From the IMG/VR virus record IMGVR_UViG_3300035190_000748, positions 1 to 28,762 of that record: DNA of 28,762 nucleotides; one strand, written 5' to 3'. The position numbers were made by a program, and so were the translations under genes. This DNA comes from a virus. Below, piece by piece: positions 12,683 to 20,344 of this stretch. The notes below the pieces were generated by a model, which was not told the DNA's origin, made no database searches, and worked only from the letters and a program-made list of their open reading frames with translations. Positions within the stretch are counted from its first letter, which is position 1; every line of letters starts with the position of its first letter.

Positions 12683-13377
12683 ACAAACTTGTTGTAAAAA
12701 TATTCTATTGCAGAACCTTTAGGAAGATCGTTCTTGTCAATGCCTTCTCTATTTAAGAATTGATTCCATATCTGCAGTGTGTGTGAATACTTACACTTTT
12801 CTAAGACTTCTTCTAGGTGTTCACTCATCCAAATCTTCTTCCATTGCCAAAAATGAATTGGATAGAAAACCTTTGGTTGCTGTGCATATCTCAAAAGCCC
12901 AAGCTTTTTAGCACACTTGGTTACAAGTAGTGGACCTATTTCTGACCAAACTATCTTTGTCTTATCATAATTAACTGAATTATCTATTAGCATATTAACA
13001 AGGTTAGAGTCTTGTGGCATTCTTAATATGCCGTTTGCAAGTCGTCCCTCTTCTTCATAGCCAAACAGATAATCTCCAAAATCCCATTTATGCCTAAGAC
13101 ATATAGAGTCTGTATCAGTCCATGTAAGTCCTGTCTTTTGTATCATTGTATATCTAAACATATCAGCAAACGGTCCATATGAATTCTGTATTGTAAAAAT
13201 CTCAGACTCAGGAATTATTTTATTTGCATCTTCTTTTACTACACCTTTTGGAACCTTCATGTCCATGTCATAAACAAACAGGGTAAAGGAATGACCATAA
13301 TATATAAATGAAGCAAGAGCTGTTTGTTCAACCTTACTTAAAGGATTGCCTATCCACAAAGATCCAAAATCAGCCAT
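12679..13377 (-). CDS. DXD sugar transferase (Gly_transf_sug/A4GALT-like)
   Basis: A 232-aa protein starting SLWIGNPLSKVEQTALASF, the N-terminal strand and helix of GT32/alpha-1,4-glycosyltransferase-type enzymes. The DXD metal and nucleotide-sugar motif (TWTDTDSICLR) lies near residues 84-94. No membrane segment is seen, so it is cytoplasmic. Its stop overlaps the end of the GT25 gene by 4 nt on the opposite strand. An AGGA element about 7 nt before the ATG is its ribosome site. The acceptor is unknown. Confidence 0.75.
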   Translation of the reverse strand: MADFGSLWIGNPLSKVEQTALASFIYYGHSFTLFVYDMDMKVPKGVVKEDANKIIPESEIFTIQNSYGPFADMFRYTMIQKTGLTWTDTDSICLRHKWDFGDYLFGYEEEGRLANGILRMPQDSNLVNMLIDNSVNYDKTKIVWSEIGPLLVTKCAKKLGLLRYAQQPKVFYPIHFWQWKKIWMSEHLEEVLEKCKYSHTLQIWNQFLNREGIDKNDLPKGSAIEYFYNKFV

Positions 13378-13394
13378 GAGTATATCCTATCATA

Positions 13395-13426
13395 ATAAAG
13401 AAGGCCAGCCTACGAATAGACTGGCC
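13395..13426 (-). terminator. Intrinsic terminator of the 17155-13442 transcript
   Basis: On the minus strand GGCCAGTCT pairs with AGGCTGGCC (9 bp, one T-G pair) around a 6-nt loop and is followed by TTCTTTATT. It lies just after the stop of the 13442-13708 gene and closes a run of eleven minus-strand genes. Confidence 0.85.
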
Positions 13427-13441
13427 CCCATATATATTGTA

Positions 13442-13708
13442 TTACTTTACTGGCTTCTTAGCAGCCTTCTTCTTTACAGGTGCCTTAGCAGCCTTCAGAG
13501 CCTCATCTACAGCCTTAGCATCTGGCAAGATACCAAATGACTTGTCGTTAGGGTTGAGTGCTCTAATGGCAACTGGTGCGATAGCAGCAACAAGTGCTGT
13601 CCATAGATCCTTTGGATCTGTCACGCCTGCCATGTATAGGGCAAGTCCTGATGCAAGTACTGATCTTCCGTATGAAGATAGTAGTGCCTTTAGTTGTTCT
13701 GTATTCAT
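13442..13708 (-). CDS. Holin-like or membrane-associated protein, 88 aa
   Basis: Start at ATG 13708, preceded by an ideal AGGAGG. Residues about 13-27 and 34-49 are hydrophobic (SVLASGLALYMAG and LWTALVAAIAPVAIRAL) and an NPND motif follows. The C-terminal tail is a run of Lys and Ala (KAPVKKKAAKKPVK). Two short helices plus a basic tail suit a holin-like protein or a membrane-tethered nucleic-acid binder. It is the last gene before the terminator and follows two other membrane proteins. The endolysin gene is 9 kb away, which weakens a holin call. Confidence 0.6.
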   Translation of the reverse strand: MNTEQLKALLSSYGRSVLASGLALYMAGVTDPKDLWTALVAAIAPVAIRALNPNDKSFGILPDAKAVDEALKAAKAPVKKKAAKKPVK

Positions 13709-13716
13709 TTTTCCTC

Positions 13717-13875
13717 CTAGGATATTACTCGTGTTAGTAATGTAAAGCCAATCCATAGACCAATAATTCCTGCGACTCCCGCAAAAACTGGTGGTGCTGG
13801 TACTGGCAATTTGAATGCTGCGAACACGACACCGCACCCAAAACCTGTTAGTGTTGATAATAAAATATCTTTCAT
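13717..13875 (-). CDS. XapX-domain small membrane protein, 52 aa
   Basis: ATG 13875 overlaps the upstream stop (ATGA). The 52-aa product has two membrane helices joined by FKLPVPAPPVFAGVAGIIG, the hallmark of the XapX family (about 50 aa, function unknown, sometimes fused to transporters or near xanthosine and quinone genes). Length and motif fit very well. It lies between a membrane-anchored protein and the holin-like protein, suggesting a membrane cassette. Confidence 0.75.
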   Translation of the reverse strand: MKDILLSTLTGFGCGVVFAAFKLPVPAPPVFAGVAGIIGLWIGFTLLTRVIS

Positions 13876-14282
13876 TGTTCTTCCTCCGTTGGCAAAAGCT
13901 TTTTCAGTTCTTGATATTCTTTTGATATTTTTTTCATTGAATGATAGTGTGGGTATGCTTCACCTACAAGACCATATTCATCAAAGTATGCTATCTCAGG
14001 TTCAATCTCGTTAACAAATTTTGTTAGACCTTTTTGAACATCTTCAATGTAAAGATAAGCCCAATCACGTGAATCAGATAAAAATTTAATAAAGTTTTCT
14101 TTATGTACGTCACTGTCAGACTCTTCTTGCTTTGTGCTATTAAAAATGTCTTGAACTCTAGCCAGAGATACCACTAAGACTTTCATTCTTTGTCTTAGTG
14201 TGATTACCTTGAAAGTCATAGCTATTGCAATAATTGAAACAACTATAACAAGTGCTCCAGATATAAGTGTTACTGGTTCCAT
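13872..14282 (-). CDS. Membrane-anchored cytoplasmic protein, 136 aa
   Basis: Residues about 6-27 form an N-terminal membrane helix. The rest is acidic and helical, with FIKFLSDSRDWAYLYIEDVQ near 65-84 and ISKEYQELKKLLPTEEEQ at the end. I recall similar proteins as uncharacterised genes in actinobacterial phages, but assign no function. It starts one base after the upstream gene's stop and overlaps the XapX gene by 4 nt. Confidence 0.7.
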   Translation of the reverse strand: MEPVTLISGALVIVVSIIAIAMTFKVITLRQRMKVLVVSLARVQDIFNSTKQEESDSDVHKENFIKFLSDSRDWAYLYIEDVQKGLTKFVNEIEPEIAYFDEYGLVGEAYPHYHSMKKISKEYQELKKLLPTEEEQ

Positions 14283-14513
14283 TTACTTCACCGCTTCTCT
14301 AGATACTAACACAACTGCACCTTCCATTTCTAGTGCATTTTTTAGTTGAACAACATATTGCAATGCTTTTATCTTTTCGTCATGACTCATTGATATAAAA
14401 TCATACTCATTAAGCTTAATTGTAAGGAAATGTTCATTGTCTATTATATTAACCCCAAAACCTTTAGGAGCAAGTATAGAGTGAGCTGCTCTACGCATTG
14501 AGTCTGTATACAT
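14283..14513 (-). CDS. Hypothetical protein, 76 aa
   Basis: A small soluble protein. Its ATG shares a base with the stop of the preceding gene (14513) and its stop abuts the next start. The N-terminal segment is basic (SMRRAAHSIL) and the remainder has a beta-beta-helix look. No family recognised. Part of the coupled minus-strand transcript from 17155. Confidence 0.65.
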   Translation of the reverse strand: MYTDSMRRAAHSILAPKGFGVNIIDNEHFLTIKLNEYDFISMSHDEKIKALQYVVQLKNALEMEGAVVLVSREAVK

Positions 14514-14818
14514 TAAACATCCTTCTTTCCATCATCTACAAAATTAAAGACTTCCTCAAGTGATTCCCAACCTAGATCTTCTTTTATTTCTAGTGCTGCA
14601 AGAAAAATATCCCACGTTTCATATACATATTGCTTTGCAAGCTTGCTTGGCTCTACAAGTTCATTGTCAATTAAAAATGCAATGGGCAAACCAATATCAT
14701 TATATTCAATAAAGTCTTTAAAGTATTTGTCAGACTTATAGTCCATCCACAAGTCTCCAAGTATTGAACAGATTGCTTCAAAACTAGTTACTACTTCTCC
14801 ATTGTTAGAGATTTCCAC
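14513..14818 (-). CDS. Acidic hypothetical protein, 101 aa, GTG start
   Basis: A very acidic, aromatic-rich protein with no recognised domain. The start is GTG 14818, inside the 3' end of the WhiB gene (28-nt overlap), with GGTGAG as ribosome site. No later in-frame ATG gives a sensible protein. An acidic small protein beside a regulator could be a DNA mimic, but nothing in the sequence shows that. Confidence 0.65.
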   Translation of the reverse strand: MEISNNGEVVTSFEAICSILGDLWMDYKSDKYFKDFIEYNDIGLPIAFLIDNELVEPSKLAKQYVYETWDIFLAALEIKEDLGWESLEEVFNFVDDGKKDV

Positions 14819-15075
14819 ATCTCACCCCACTGTTCTTTTGTTCTATGTTTGCTAAACTCTCTGGATATCTCACCATTTTCTAAGTATATGCCTCCCCATA
14901 CTCCCCACTCTTTTCCTGACACGCCATTTGCAAAACATGTTTTTTGAACAGGGCAAGACTTGCATAAGGTGTCTATTGATACTCTTACAAGCTCATTATC
15001 TTCATAGTGATCAAAAAATAAATTAGTATCAGAATCAAAACAGGCACCAGTATCTTTCCATAAGTGTTGTTTCAT
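14791..15075 (-). CDS. WhiB-family iron-sulfur regulator
   Basis: A 94-aa protein with the four conserved cysteines C12, C38-x2-C41 and C47 (C-x25-C-x2-C-x5-C), which bind a 4Fe-4S cluster, followed by the WGVWGG turn near 57-62 and a basic C-terminal region. This architecture is specific to actinobacteria and their phages. WhiB-like proteins bind the primary sigma factor and alter promoter choice, sensing redox state. In mycobacteriophage TM4 a WhiB homologue acts as a dominant negative of host WhiB2; a host-takeover role here is inference. Confidence 0.92.
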   Translation of the reverse strand: MKQHLWKDTGACFDSDTNLFFDHYEDNELVRVSIDTLCKSCPVQKTCFANGVSGKEWGVWGGIYLENGEISREFSKHRTKEQWGEMWKSLTMEK

Positions 15076-15077
15076 AT

Positions 15078-15287
15078 CTATACCTTGTATCTATTTGGAA
15101 TATCCCACCCATTACGATCAGGTACAAAGTTTTTAGCTAAAAACCACTTACCATTACGATAGATTCCATTAATTGCTGTTTTAGCCATATCAGATTGCTT
15201 TGTTTCAACAACTGTCCAGCCATTCCAATGAAGGTTGTAGTTCTTTGCTACAATTTTTTCCATTGCTTCTAAATTATTTACTATCAT
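15078..15287 (-). CDS. Hypothetical protein, 69 aa
   Basis: A small soluble protein with WNGWTVVETKQ near 21-31, a basic aromatic middle (YRNGKWFLAKNF) and a short C-terminus. It appears related to short hypothetical proteins common in actinobacterial phages; no function known. Located between the SLOG-like protein and WhiB, two bases before the WhiB start. Confidence 0.65.
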   Translation of the reverse strand: MIVNNLEAMEKIVAKNYNLHWNGWTVVETKQSDMAKTAINGIYRNGKWFLAKNFVPDRNGWDIPNRYKV

Positions 15288-15296
15288 TTTTACCCC

Positions 15297-15659
15297 TTAG
15301 TATCGGAAAATTCCAACTTCAACATTATTTTTTTCAGCAATTGTAACAAGTTTTGATATAGGCTGCCTAGGCTTGCTTAAAAAAGCAAGATAATTTACAT
15401 GAGACATGTTTTCCTCAATCCATGAAGAAGGAACCTTATGTAACTTAATCTTGCGTCCACGAGACTTCATTCCTCTTTCAGACAAATTACAAAACTCAGA
15501 AGCAAAAGAATTAATTGCTGCTGGTCCTGCTGAATAAATTACGAACTCTTTATCTCCAGTCTTCATTCCAGAAAGAGCAACACTCATAGCACGAAGAAAG
15601 ACTTGATAATTATCAAAGTCCGTTGTTCCATGCACCGCTACTATCATCAGAATTTCCAT
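15297..15659 (-). CDS. SLOG-like nucleotide-binding protein, 120 aa
   Basis: The N-terminal strand and loop (MIVAVHGTTDFDNYQVFLRA), the later IYSAGPAAINSFASEFC and a central strand ending in KVPSSW resemble SLOG or DprA/YspA-type Rossmann proteins that bind nucleotides or nucleotide-derived signals. It is a single small domain. It overlaps the upstream gene by 47 nt if it begins at ATG 15659; ATG 15647 is an alternative. The assignment is by pattern only and moderate. Confidence 0.55.
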   Translation of the reverse strand: MEILMIVAVHGTTDFDNYQVFLRAMSVALSGMKTGDKEFVIYSAGPAAINSFASEFCNLSERGMKSRGRKIKLHKVPSSWIEENMSHVNYLAFLSKPRQPISKLVTIAEKNNVEVGIFRY

Positions 15660-16038
15660 TCTTTAAACTATCCAAAATGAATAGCATCTTATCAATATCC
15701 CGATTTGACATATTGCTTGTATCAACTGGCTTAACTGTTTCTGGATTAACTAATCCATTAGCAATGTCTGCCACATAAAACATATTGTCATGTACCCAAT
15801 ATGCATGATCTTCAACCATTAGAACCCTTACGCTGTTATTCTTCAAATGCTTTCTAGCTTGTGAAGGACGCTTTGGTTCATCAAAAAGATCCTTTGGAAT
15901 AAAGTGTTTTACTATGCTGTGTATATCACTTTGTGTATATACAACTTTAGCAAAGTATTTTTTACTCCTTTTTACCGCTATTACAATTATAGAGCATCCC
16001 GCTATCAATGTCAAGCTGATAGCAAGCAATGTAATCAT
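15613..16038 (-). CDS. Membrane-anchored phage protein, 141 aa
   Basis: An N-terminal helix of about 22 hydrophobic residues anchors a soluble domain with DNMFYVADIANGLVNPETV near its middle and SNRDIDKMLFILDSL near its end. The C-terminus is rich in Asn, Ser and Asp. It overlaps its upstream neighbour by one base (TAATG) and has AAGGAAAA as ribosome site. No function recognised. Confidence 0.65.
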   Translation of the reverse strand: MITLLAISLTLIAGCSIIVIAVKRSKKYFAKVVYTQSDIHSIVKHFIPKDLFDEPKRPSQARKHLKNNSVRVLMVEDHAYWVHDNMFYVADIANGLVNPETVKPVDTSNMSNRDIDKMLFILDSLKNGNSDDSSGAWNNGL

Positions 16039-16172
16039 TAGTTTTCCTTTTTAGTATGCTTAACAGTATAGTTATCAATGATAGATTTAACTGTACCGTT
16101 TTTATTTAAGCGCACAATCTTTCCATCTTTAATCTGTGTTGCATTAAAAGATCCAGCCTTTTTCTTTGGCAT
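16038..16172 (-). CDS. Small basic protein, 44 aa
   Basis: ATG 16172 and TAA 16038-16040 each share one base with a neighbouring gene (TAATG at both ends), strong evidence for real translation. The 44-aa product is highly basic, starting PKKKAGSFN and ending HTKKEN, with DGKIVRLNKNGTVKSI in between, like a short beta hairpin. It could bind nucleic acid. It lies between the head-associated protein and the membrane-anchored protein. Confidence 0.65.
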   Translation of the reverse strand: MPKKKAGSFNATQIKDGKIVRLNKNGTVKSIIDNYTVKHTKKEN

Positions 16173-17155
16173 TACTTTTCACCCTCTTGTTTTGTATTAA
16201 ATATATGAGTTAGTGATTCTGCTCTTGTATAATCCTTACCAAAGTCAGCAAACAATGCCTTATCTTTTTCACGATTAACAATTCCTCTTGACCATGAGAA
16301 ACCTGCATCCCCACCCCATGCAAGCCACATTATGTATCCATTAGATGGGTTAGCTGTGTTTCCCCAGTCTTTGCCCTTCTTATCTACTTCGTGGCGTGAG
16401 AAGTATGAGTACATTCTTTTAACAGTACTAAGAGAAATAGTTTCTCCTCTTGCCAGCTGACCTGCACGAGTCCAACCAACTGCAGTTCCTGCACCAGTTG
16501 CCTTACCATCTTCTTTAAACTTAATTGCTCTACGAGCTGCAGATCTTGCTCCTGCTGGTGGTGAGTACCCATCTGCTTTTGAAACTGTATCTGTTTCATA
16601 TTCAACTGTGTCGTCATCTTCAAACAGATCGTCTGCTTTTGCAGCAGGAACACAGTTAGGAACCCTCTTCCCATCTTTTCCTGGCTTCATTCCACGCTGT
16701 ACATATCCATCCCAGCAAGGAGCTTGCTTGTTCATTTCATCTTTACAAACTGGACAGTCTGGACAATCAACATCTAATTCTTTGCATGTTTCACATCCAC
16801 AACCTTGATATGCTTTATCAATTGAGGTACTTTCTGGGCAACAGTGAGACTTGCCAATTGATGCGTCATACATTGCTATTTCAACTTCTGAATCCATTTC
16901 ATGTCCTTCCAGACTATCAAGTCTTGTTGCATCCATATACATCATCCCAATACTATAAGCAGTCTCTTCCCACTTACCGTCTTCTTGCTCATACATCCTG
17001 ACAGACATAGCTGGGTTGTCTGGTGGCATTGACTCAAGGGCATACTCAGAACCAGGGGTTCCTAGTGTTCCACCCTCTATCATAATGTGTTCTACCCTAC
17101 CATGAACCATGCCTTCTTTGGTCATGCCCATTACAAAATCGCCTTCTTTTATCAT
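16172..17155 (-). CDS. Phage head-associated conserved protein, 327 aa
   Basis: Three regions are visible. Residues 1-85 form a small beta-rich domain (GDFVMGMTKEGMVHGRVEHI). Residues about 100-150 are cysteine-rich (several C-x2-C pairs), suggesting metal binding. Residues about 197-300 contain PPAGARSAARRAIKF, GTAVGWTRAGQLARG, VKRMYSYFSRHEVDK and GYIMWLAWGGDAGFSW. The last region is a conserved module that I recall from phage head-maturation or portal-linked proteins. A structural or morphogenesis role is likely, but the exact role is unknown. First gene of an eleven-gene transcript. Confidence 0.7.
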   Translation of the reverse strand: MIKEGDFVMGMTKEGMVHGRVEHIMIEGGTLGTPGSEYALESMPPDNPAMSVRMYEQEDGKWEETAYSIGMMYMDATRLDSLEGHEMDSEVEIAMYDASIGKSHCCPESTSIDKAYQGCGCETCKELDVDCPDCPVCKDEMNKQAPCWDGYVQRGMKPGKDGKRVPNCVPAAKADDLFEDDDTVEYETDTVSKADGYSPPAGARSAARRAIKFKEDGKATGAGTAVGWTRAGQLARGETISLSTVKRMYSYFSRHEVDKKGKDWGNTANPSNGYIMWLAWGGDAGFSWSRGIVNREKDKALFADFGKDYTRAESLTHIFNTKQEGEK

Positions 17156-17161
17156 ATACTG

Positions 17162-17170
17162 ATTATATCA
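17162..17170 (-). promoter_or_regulatory. Extended -10 promoter TGATATAAT, leaderless layout (ATG 17155)
   Basis: On the minus strand TGaTATAAT (17170 down to 17162) ends 6 nt before ATG 17155. No clear -35. It starts the transcript that ends at the terminator near 13410. Confidence 0.7.
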
Positions 17171-17206
17171 GAATTGTTGATTATATTAATTGGTTTTATC
17201 CCTGTG

Positions 17207-18265
17207 TTATTTTTCAGTAAAGCCTATTTTTGCTTTAGCAGCCATCAAGGACTCTTTATCTGGAGCCCCCCAATAACCTAAATATTCACCACTAAATATT
17301 TCCTTATATATTTTTTCAGAATCAGCATGCATTCTACCTTGATAGTCTGAGCCAGATTGATTAATATTTTTGTTCATTCTCCAATTCCATTCTGGATCTA
17401 TAAAATCATTATTTTTATCGCTGGGAAGAGTTTGTTCGTGATACTTATTTAATGTTAAAAGAAGGGGATGCTTTATGGCAAAAATTTTATATCCTCTAGA
17501 CAAAAGCCTTAATCCATGATTAATTTGATCTCCATTGAAAAAATCTGATGGGTCGTGCATAACTTCCCTTATAGTGCTATATTTAAAAAATACCAATGAG
17601 GCATGTATACAATTTACTTCTTCATACTCCTCGGACTCAAAAATATGTGTTCCATATGTGATTGGTAAACCAACATTATATTCGGAAAAATGTTTTCCTT
17701 GCCAACCATCAAACCTAATCTCTGGCTTTGTATTATGATAGTCTATTAATTCATGATATTTATTGTTGTAAGGATCTATCTTGTTTTTACCGTCTGTTGA
17801 TAGTGCAGTATCTGTAGAAAACATTGTGTCTCTATCTTTTGTATCATAGTATAGGTTTCCTCTTGGGATTGCAGTTAAAACCAATCTATCAGTTTTAGCA
17901 TGGTCAACAATTTTTTCAAAATTCTCTATAAGCTTTAAGTCCCAATCTTTTGTGAATACTGTGTGTGCATCTATTTGCAAAACATAATCATGTTTACGTG
18001 TGGATAAAAGAGATGCGTTCATTCTTCCAAAACCAGTTCCCATAGGTGATGGTGTGAATATCTCAGCATAGAATATGTTTGAATTATTTGTAAAAAAATC
18101 ATTGTCTAATAGTGAGTGCTCTTTTGTTAATATGTTGTTAAATACACCAAAGAATATTCTATCTGGTTTATTGGCCATCAGCATTGCACTTTTAATTGTT
18201 TGCTCAAGAAAGTATTCTTCACATGATGCCATTGTAACAAAAATTGTATTTTCTATATTATTCAT
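17207..18265 (-). CDS. GT60/Skp1-type GlcNAc-transferase-like protein
   Basis: A 352-aa protein starting IENTIFVTMASCEEYFLEQT, with PDRIFFGVFNN near 33-43, GFGRMNASLLS near 78-88, HDYVLQIDAHTVFTKDWD near 91-108 and a DLVL-like strand after it. This order matches the GlcNAc domain (PF11397), whose D-x-H motif binds the metal and UDP-sugar. Family members add GlcNAc to hydroxyproline in Skp1, a link of interest given the P4H-type hydroxylases in this window. It is cytoplasmic and the last gene of the transcript that starts with the endolysin. Confidence 0.75.
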   Translation of the reverse strand: MNNIENTIFVTMASCEEYFLEQTIKSAMLMANKPDRIFFGVFNNILTKEHSLLDNDFFTNNSNIFYAEIFTPSPMGTGFGRMNASLLSTRKHDYVLQIDAHTVFTKDWDLKLIENFEKIVDHAKTDRLVLTAIPRGNLYYDTKDRDTMFSTDTALSTDGKNKIDPYNNKYHELIDYHNTKPEIRFDGWQGKHFSEYNVGLPITYGTHIFESEEYEEVNCIHASLVFFKYSTIREVMHDPSDFFNGDQINHGLRLLSRGYKIFAIKHPLLLTLNKYHEQTLPSDKNNDFIDPEWNWRMNKNINQSGSDYQGRMHADSEKIYKEIFSGEYLGYWGAPDKESLMAAKAKIGFTEK

Positions 18266-18599
18266 TTTTATTTATCACCCTTTTTAGTTCTTGTAATGAC
18301 CACCTTTCTTGTTTAGAAAGTGCCTGTATTTCTTTTGGATCGTAAGATTTTTTAGTTAAAGATATTGCTGGGTCTTCCATTAATAAATCTATATTTACAT
18401 ATCCTTTTTCCCAAAGAGCCATTAGTTCAGCATTTACAAAGTTAAGATGGTCAGCATAAAGCTCTGGCATTATTTCTTTTACTTTTGGTGTAAAAGCATA
18501 AAGCATTTCTCCACTATCAGGATCTACTCCTGCTACCTCTATTCCACCTTCAAGAATTAAGTAGTCTATCATTTCACTAATACGCTCATCATCAAACAT
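18258..18599 (-). CDS. Hypothetical protein, 113 aa
   Basis: An acidic, helical protein of 113 aa with DYLILEGGIEVAGVDPDSGE near its N-terminus and a C-terminal KEIQALSKQERWSLQELKRV. It overlaps both neighbours (thioredoxin by 8 nt, glycosyltransferase by 8 nt). I recall comparable phage proteins of unknown function. Nothing indicates an enzyme. Confidence 0.65.
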   Translation of the reverse strand: MFDDERISEMIDYLILEGGIEVAGVDPDSGEMLYAFTPKVKEIMPELYADHLNFVNAELMALWEKGYVNIDLLMEDPAISLTKKSYDPKEIQALSKQERWSLQELKRVINKNE

Positions 18600-18843
18600 C
18601 TATAAAGTCCAAGAACTCTTGACGAGTCTTTGCACCATTCATACGCTTTATTTCTCTTCCATCTTCCAAGAGTACGTATGTTGGAATAGACTTAATGCCA
18701 AACTTTTCTAATAGCTCTATCTCTGTATCTGCATCAACAAAAATAAAATCAATCACTCCATCTTTTTTTAATTCTTCTGCAACTGGTCTTGTACGCTGAC
18801 AAGGGTTACACCACTCAGCAGTAAAGTAAAGGACGTGGCTCAT
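18592..18843 (-). CDS. Thioredoxin-like protein with WCNPC active site
   Basis: An 83-aa minimal thioredoxin fold. FTAEWCNPC near residues 7-15 gives the redox pair C12 and C15, with Asn in place of the usual Gly, and SIPTYVL near 52-58 gives the cis-Pro. It lacks the N-terminal strand-helix of full-length thioredoxins, as in many phage versions. It should reduce disulfides in the cytoplasm and could serve the phage peroxidase or methionine-sulfoxide systems. It overlaps the nuclease gene by 4 nt. Confidence 0.88.
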   Translation of the reverse strand: MSHVLYFTAEWCNPCQRTRPVAEELKKDGVIDFIFVDADTEIELLEKFGIKSIPTYVLLEDGREIKRMNGAKTRQEFLDFIDV

Positions 18844-19247
18844 TTTCCAGACTTCTTTCTAGCTTTTGCAAGTAAATCAAAGTCTTTAACTTTAGTATCT
18901 CCCATGTATCCCCATGCATAACCATCATTAATCATAATATCATTCAAGGATACTGTGTCTCCATTGATATATACCCAGCCCAGTATGCGACCATACTTCT
19001 CAGATGAGTCCATCTTCTCTGTCTTAATAACAACAGACTTAGCATCCTTAAGGTTCTTCTTTAGGTACTCTTTAGACTCAAGACCTAGAGCCTTTTCTTT
19101 AAGGTCCTTTGTACGAGACTCAGGGGTATCAATGCCAGCTAATCTTACACGGGACTGAAATAGAATATCAAATCCTAAATCAATAAGAACGTCAATGGTA
19201 TCTCCATCTACTACGTTCTCTACTTTTCTTACATAGTATTCATACAT
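18840..19247 (-). CDS. Thermonuclease (SNase)-like protein
   Basis: A 135-aa OB-fold nuclease with VVDGDTIDVLID near 12-23, RLAGIDTPESRTKD near 35-48, SEKYGRILGWVYING near 82-96 and LNDIMINDGYAWGYMG near 101-116. The catalytic set of staphylococcal nuclease (two Asp, Arg, Glu, Arg) is matched by D15 or D20, R35, E43 and R87. There is no signal peptide, so it acts inside the cell or is packaged. It may degrade host DNA or RNA. It overlaps both neighbours by a few bases. Confidence 0.85.
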   Translation of the reverse strand: MYEYYVRKVENVVDGDTIDVLIDLGFDILFQSRVRLAGIDTPESRTKDLKEKALGLESKEYLKKNLKDAKSVVIKTEKMDSSEKYGRILGWVYINGDTVSLNDIMINDGYAWGYMGDTKVKDFDLLAKARKKSGK

Positions 19248-20052
19248 TTGTAGCCTCCTTGTTTTTTACAAAATTGTAAACCTGTAAATCTATACTGTTG
19301 AGTTCTAAAATCCTATCTTTTTCCGCCTGGGTTAATAGGCTTACAAAATACTCAGAAGAAACACTCTCTTTGTTTAGCTCAGATGGTCCAACATTAATCT
19401 TAGTATTAAAATCAAAGTTTATTTCAATATCGTGATTCAGTAAAAACCAATCCTTAATTTTACCACAAAATACTTTAATATTTTCAACTGTGTTTACTAT
19501 TTCAAAGCTGTTTATATTATCAATTGCATTGGACAAAGATGTTTTTTCATTTCCAACAAACCAATCAAATCCACCACCTTCATGATATTTTTTCATTATT
19601 TCTGATCCATACTTTGTATAAAAAGATTTTGGATCCCAGGACCTTGGGTCAGCAGAGTTACAAATAAACCTACTCTGATAATTATTATGAATTAAAAAGT
19701 TTTTGTCTTCAAACAAATAATATAAAAATTTTTCTTTGTTGTCTTCTATACTTGTATACTCAGGTCTGTTTTTTAAATATCTTGGATATATAAAATTAAA
19801 GTAGCTTGCTCTTGCCTCTATTGGTTCCCTAACTATTGTTGCCGTGTCAACATCTTTTAAAAATTCTATTGGGTATGTTCCAGCATGAGCAGAAATATAA
19901 ATTTTTGAATGTAAAAATTCATTATTATTTGGATAGTGAGTGCTAACATAAGATAAAAAATCATTGCTTATACTATTCTTTATGTTATGAGAGATAAATT
20001 TTCCAGCAGTTTTTGGTATGTGCAAAAAGTATAGCTGCTTACCTACGCTCAT
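19240..20052 (-). CDS. Sulfotransferase-like protein
   Basis: A 270-aa protein. LYFLHIPKTAGKFISHNI near 7-24 is the 5'-phosphosulfate-binding loop in the form used by Sulfotransfer_2-type carbohydrate sulfotransferases, and TATIVREPIEARASYFNF near 70-87 is the 3'-phosphate-binding motif (R75, S83). No membrane anchor is seen. It would move sulfate from PAPS to a sugar or other hydroxyl. The same transcript encodes an APS-kinase-like protein 0.25 kb upstream, so donor synthesis and use may be linked. Overlaps neighbours by 4 and 8 nt. Confidence 0.8.
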   Translation of the reverse strand: MSVGKQLYFLHIPKTAGKFISHNIKNSISNDFLSYVSTHYPNNNEFLHSKIYISAHAGTYPIEFLKDVDTATIVREPIEARASYFNFIYPRYLKNRPEYTSIEDNKEKFLYYLFEDKNFLIHNNYQSRFICNSADPRSWDPKSFYTKYGSEIMKKYHEGGGFDWFVGNEKTSLSNAIDNINSFEIVNTVENIKVFCGKIKDWFLLNHDIEINFDFNTKINVGPSELNKESVSSEYFVSLLTQAEKDRILELNSIDLQVYNFVKNKEATNV

Positions 20053-20252
20053 TTTCTACCCCATTGTATATAATTCCATCCACGCTCGTGTGCGTAGTAG
20101 ATGAATATTTTAACTACCGTTTCCCAAAATGCAATTGTGACAGACAGGGCAGCATTCTTTGTAATAACATAAGCAACAGCAACTGAGGAAAGTGTTCCCC
20201 ATATACGATAACTTAGTGCCTTAGCAAACGACCTGGCCTTTGTTACTTTCAT
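20049..20252 (-). CDS. DUF2061 small membrane protein (first copy)
   Basis: About 67 aa. The motif RSFAKALSYRIWGTLSSVAVAYVITKNA, then AFWETVVKIFIYYAHERGWNYI, is the DUF2061 signature (two membrane helices and a terminal HERxW). ATG 20252 is preferred because GGAG lies 8 nt upstream; GTG 20261 is the alternative. I recall DUF2061 proteins near sulfate-activation genes, which fits the APS kinase and sulfotransferase on either side. Function unknown. A second copy lies at 22047-22265. Confidence 0.8.
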   Translation of the reverse strand: MKVTKARSFAKALSYRIWGTLSSVAVAYVITKNAALSVTIAFWETVVKIFIYYAHERGWNYIQWGRK

Positions 20253-20344
20253 GCTGGCCACTCCATATTGTTAGGTCCTTTACTAATTGAGTTCCAAATT
20301 TTAGATACCCATTTCTTTACGTTTTTGCGTAGCCGAAATAGCAT
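20249..20344 (-). CDS. Possible 31-aa peptide overlapping the APS-kinase gene
   Basis: A frame from ATG 20344 to TGA 20249 overlaps the 3' end of the kinase gene by 44 nt and the DUF2061 start by ATGA. The product is basic then aromatic (RLRKNVKKWVSKIWNSI) and ends GPNNMEWPA. There is no ribosome site, so only the fit of the overlaps supports it. Confidence 0.3.
   Translation of the reverse strand: MLFRLRKNVKKWVSKIWNSISKGPNNMEWPA

Noticed and set aside
13709-13837. N-terminal extension of the holin-like protein
   Set aside because: It overlaps the XapX gene in another frame, while ATG 13708 has an ideal AGGAGG site.
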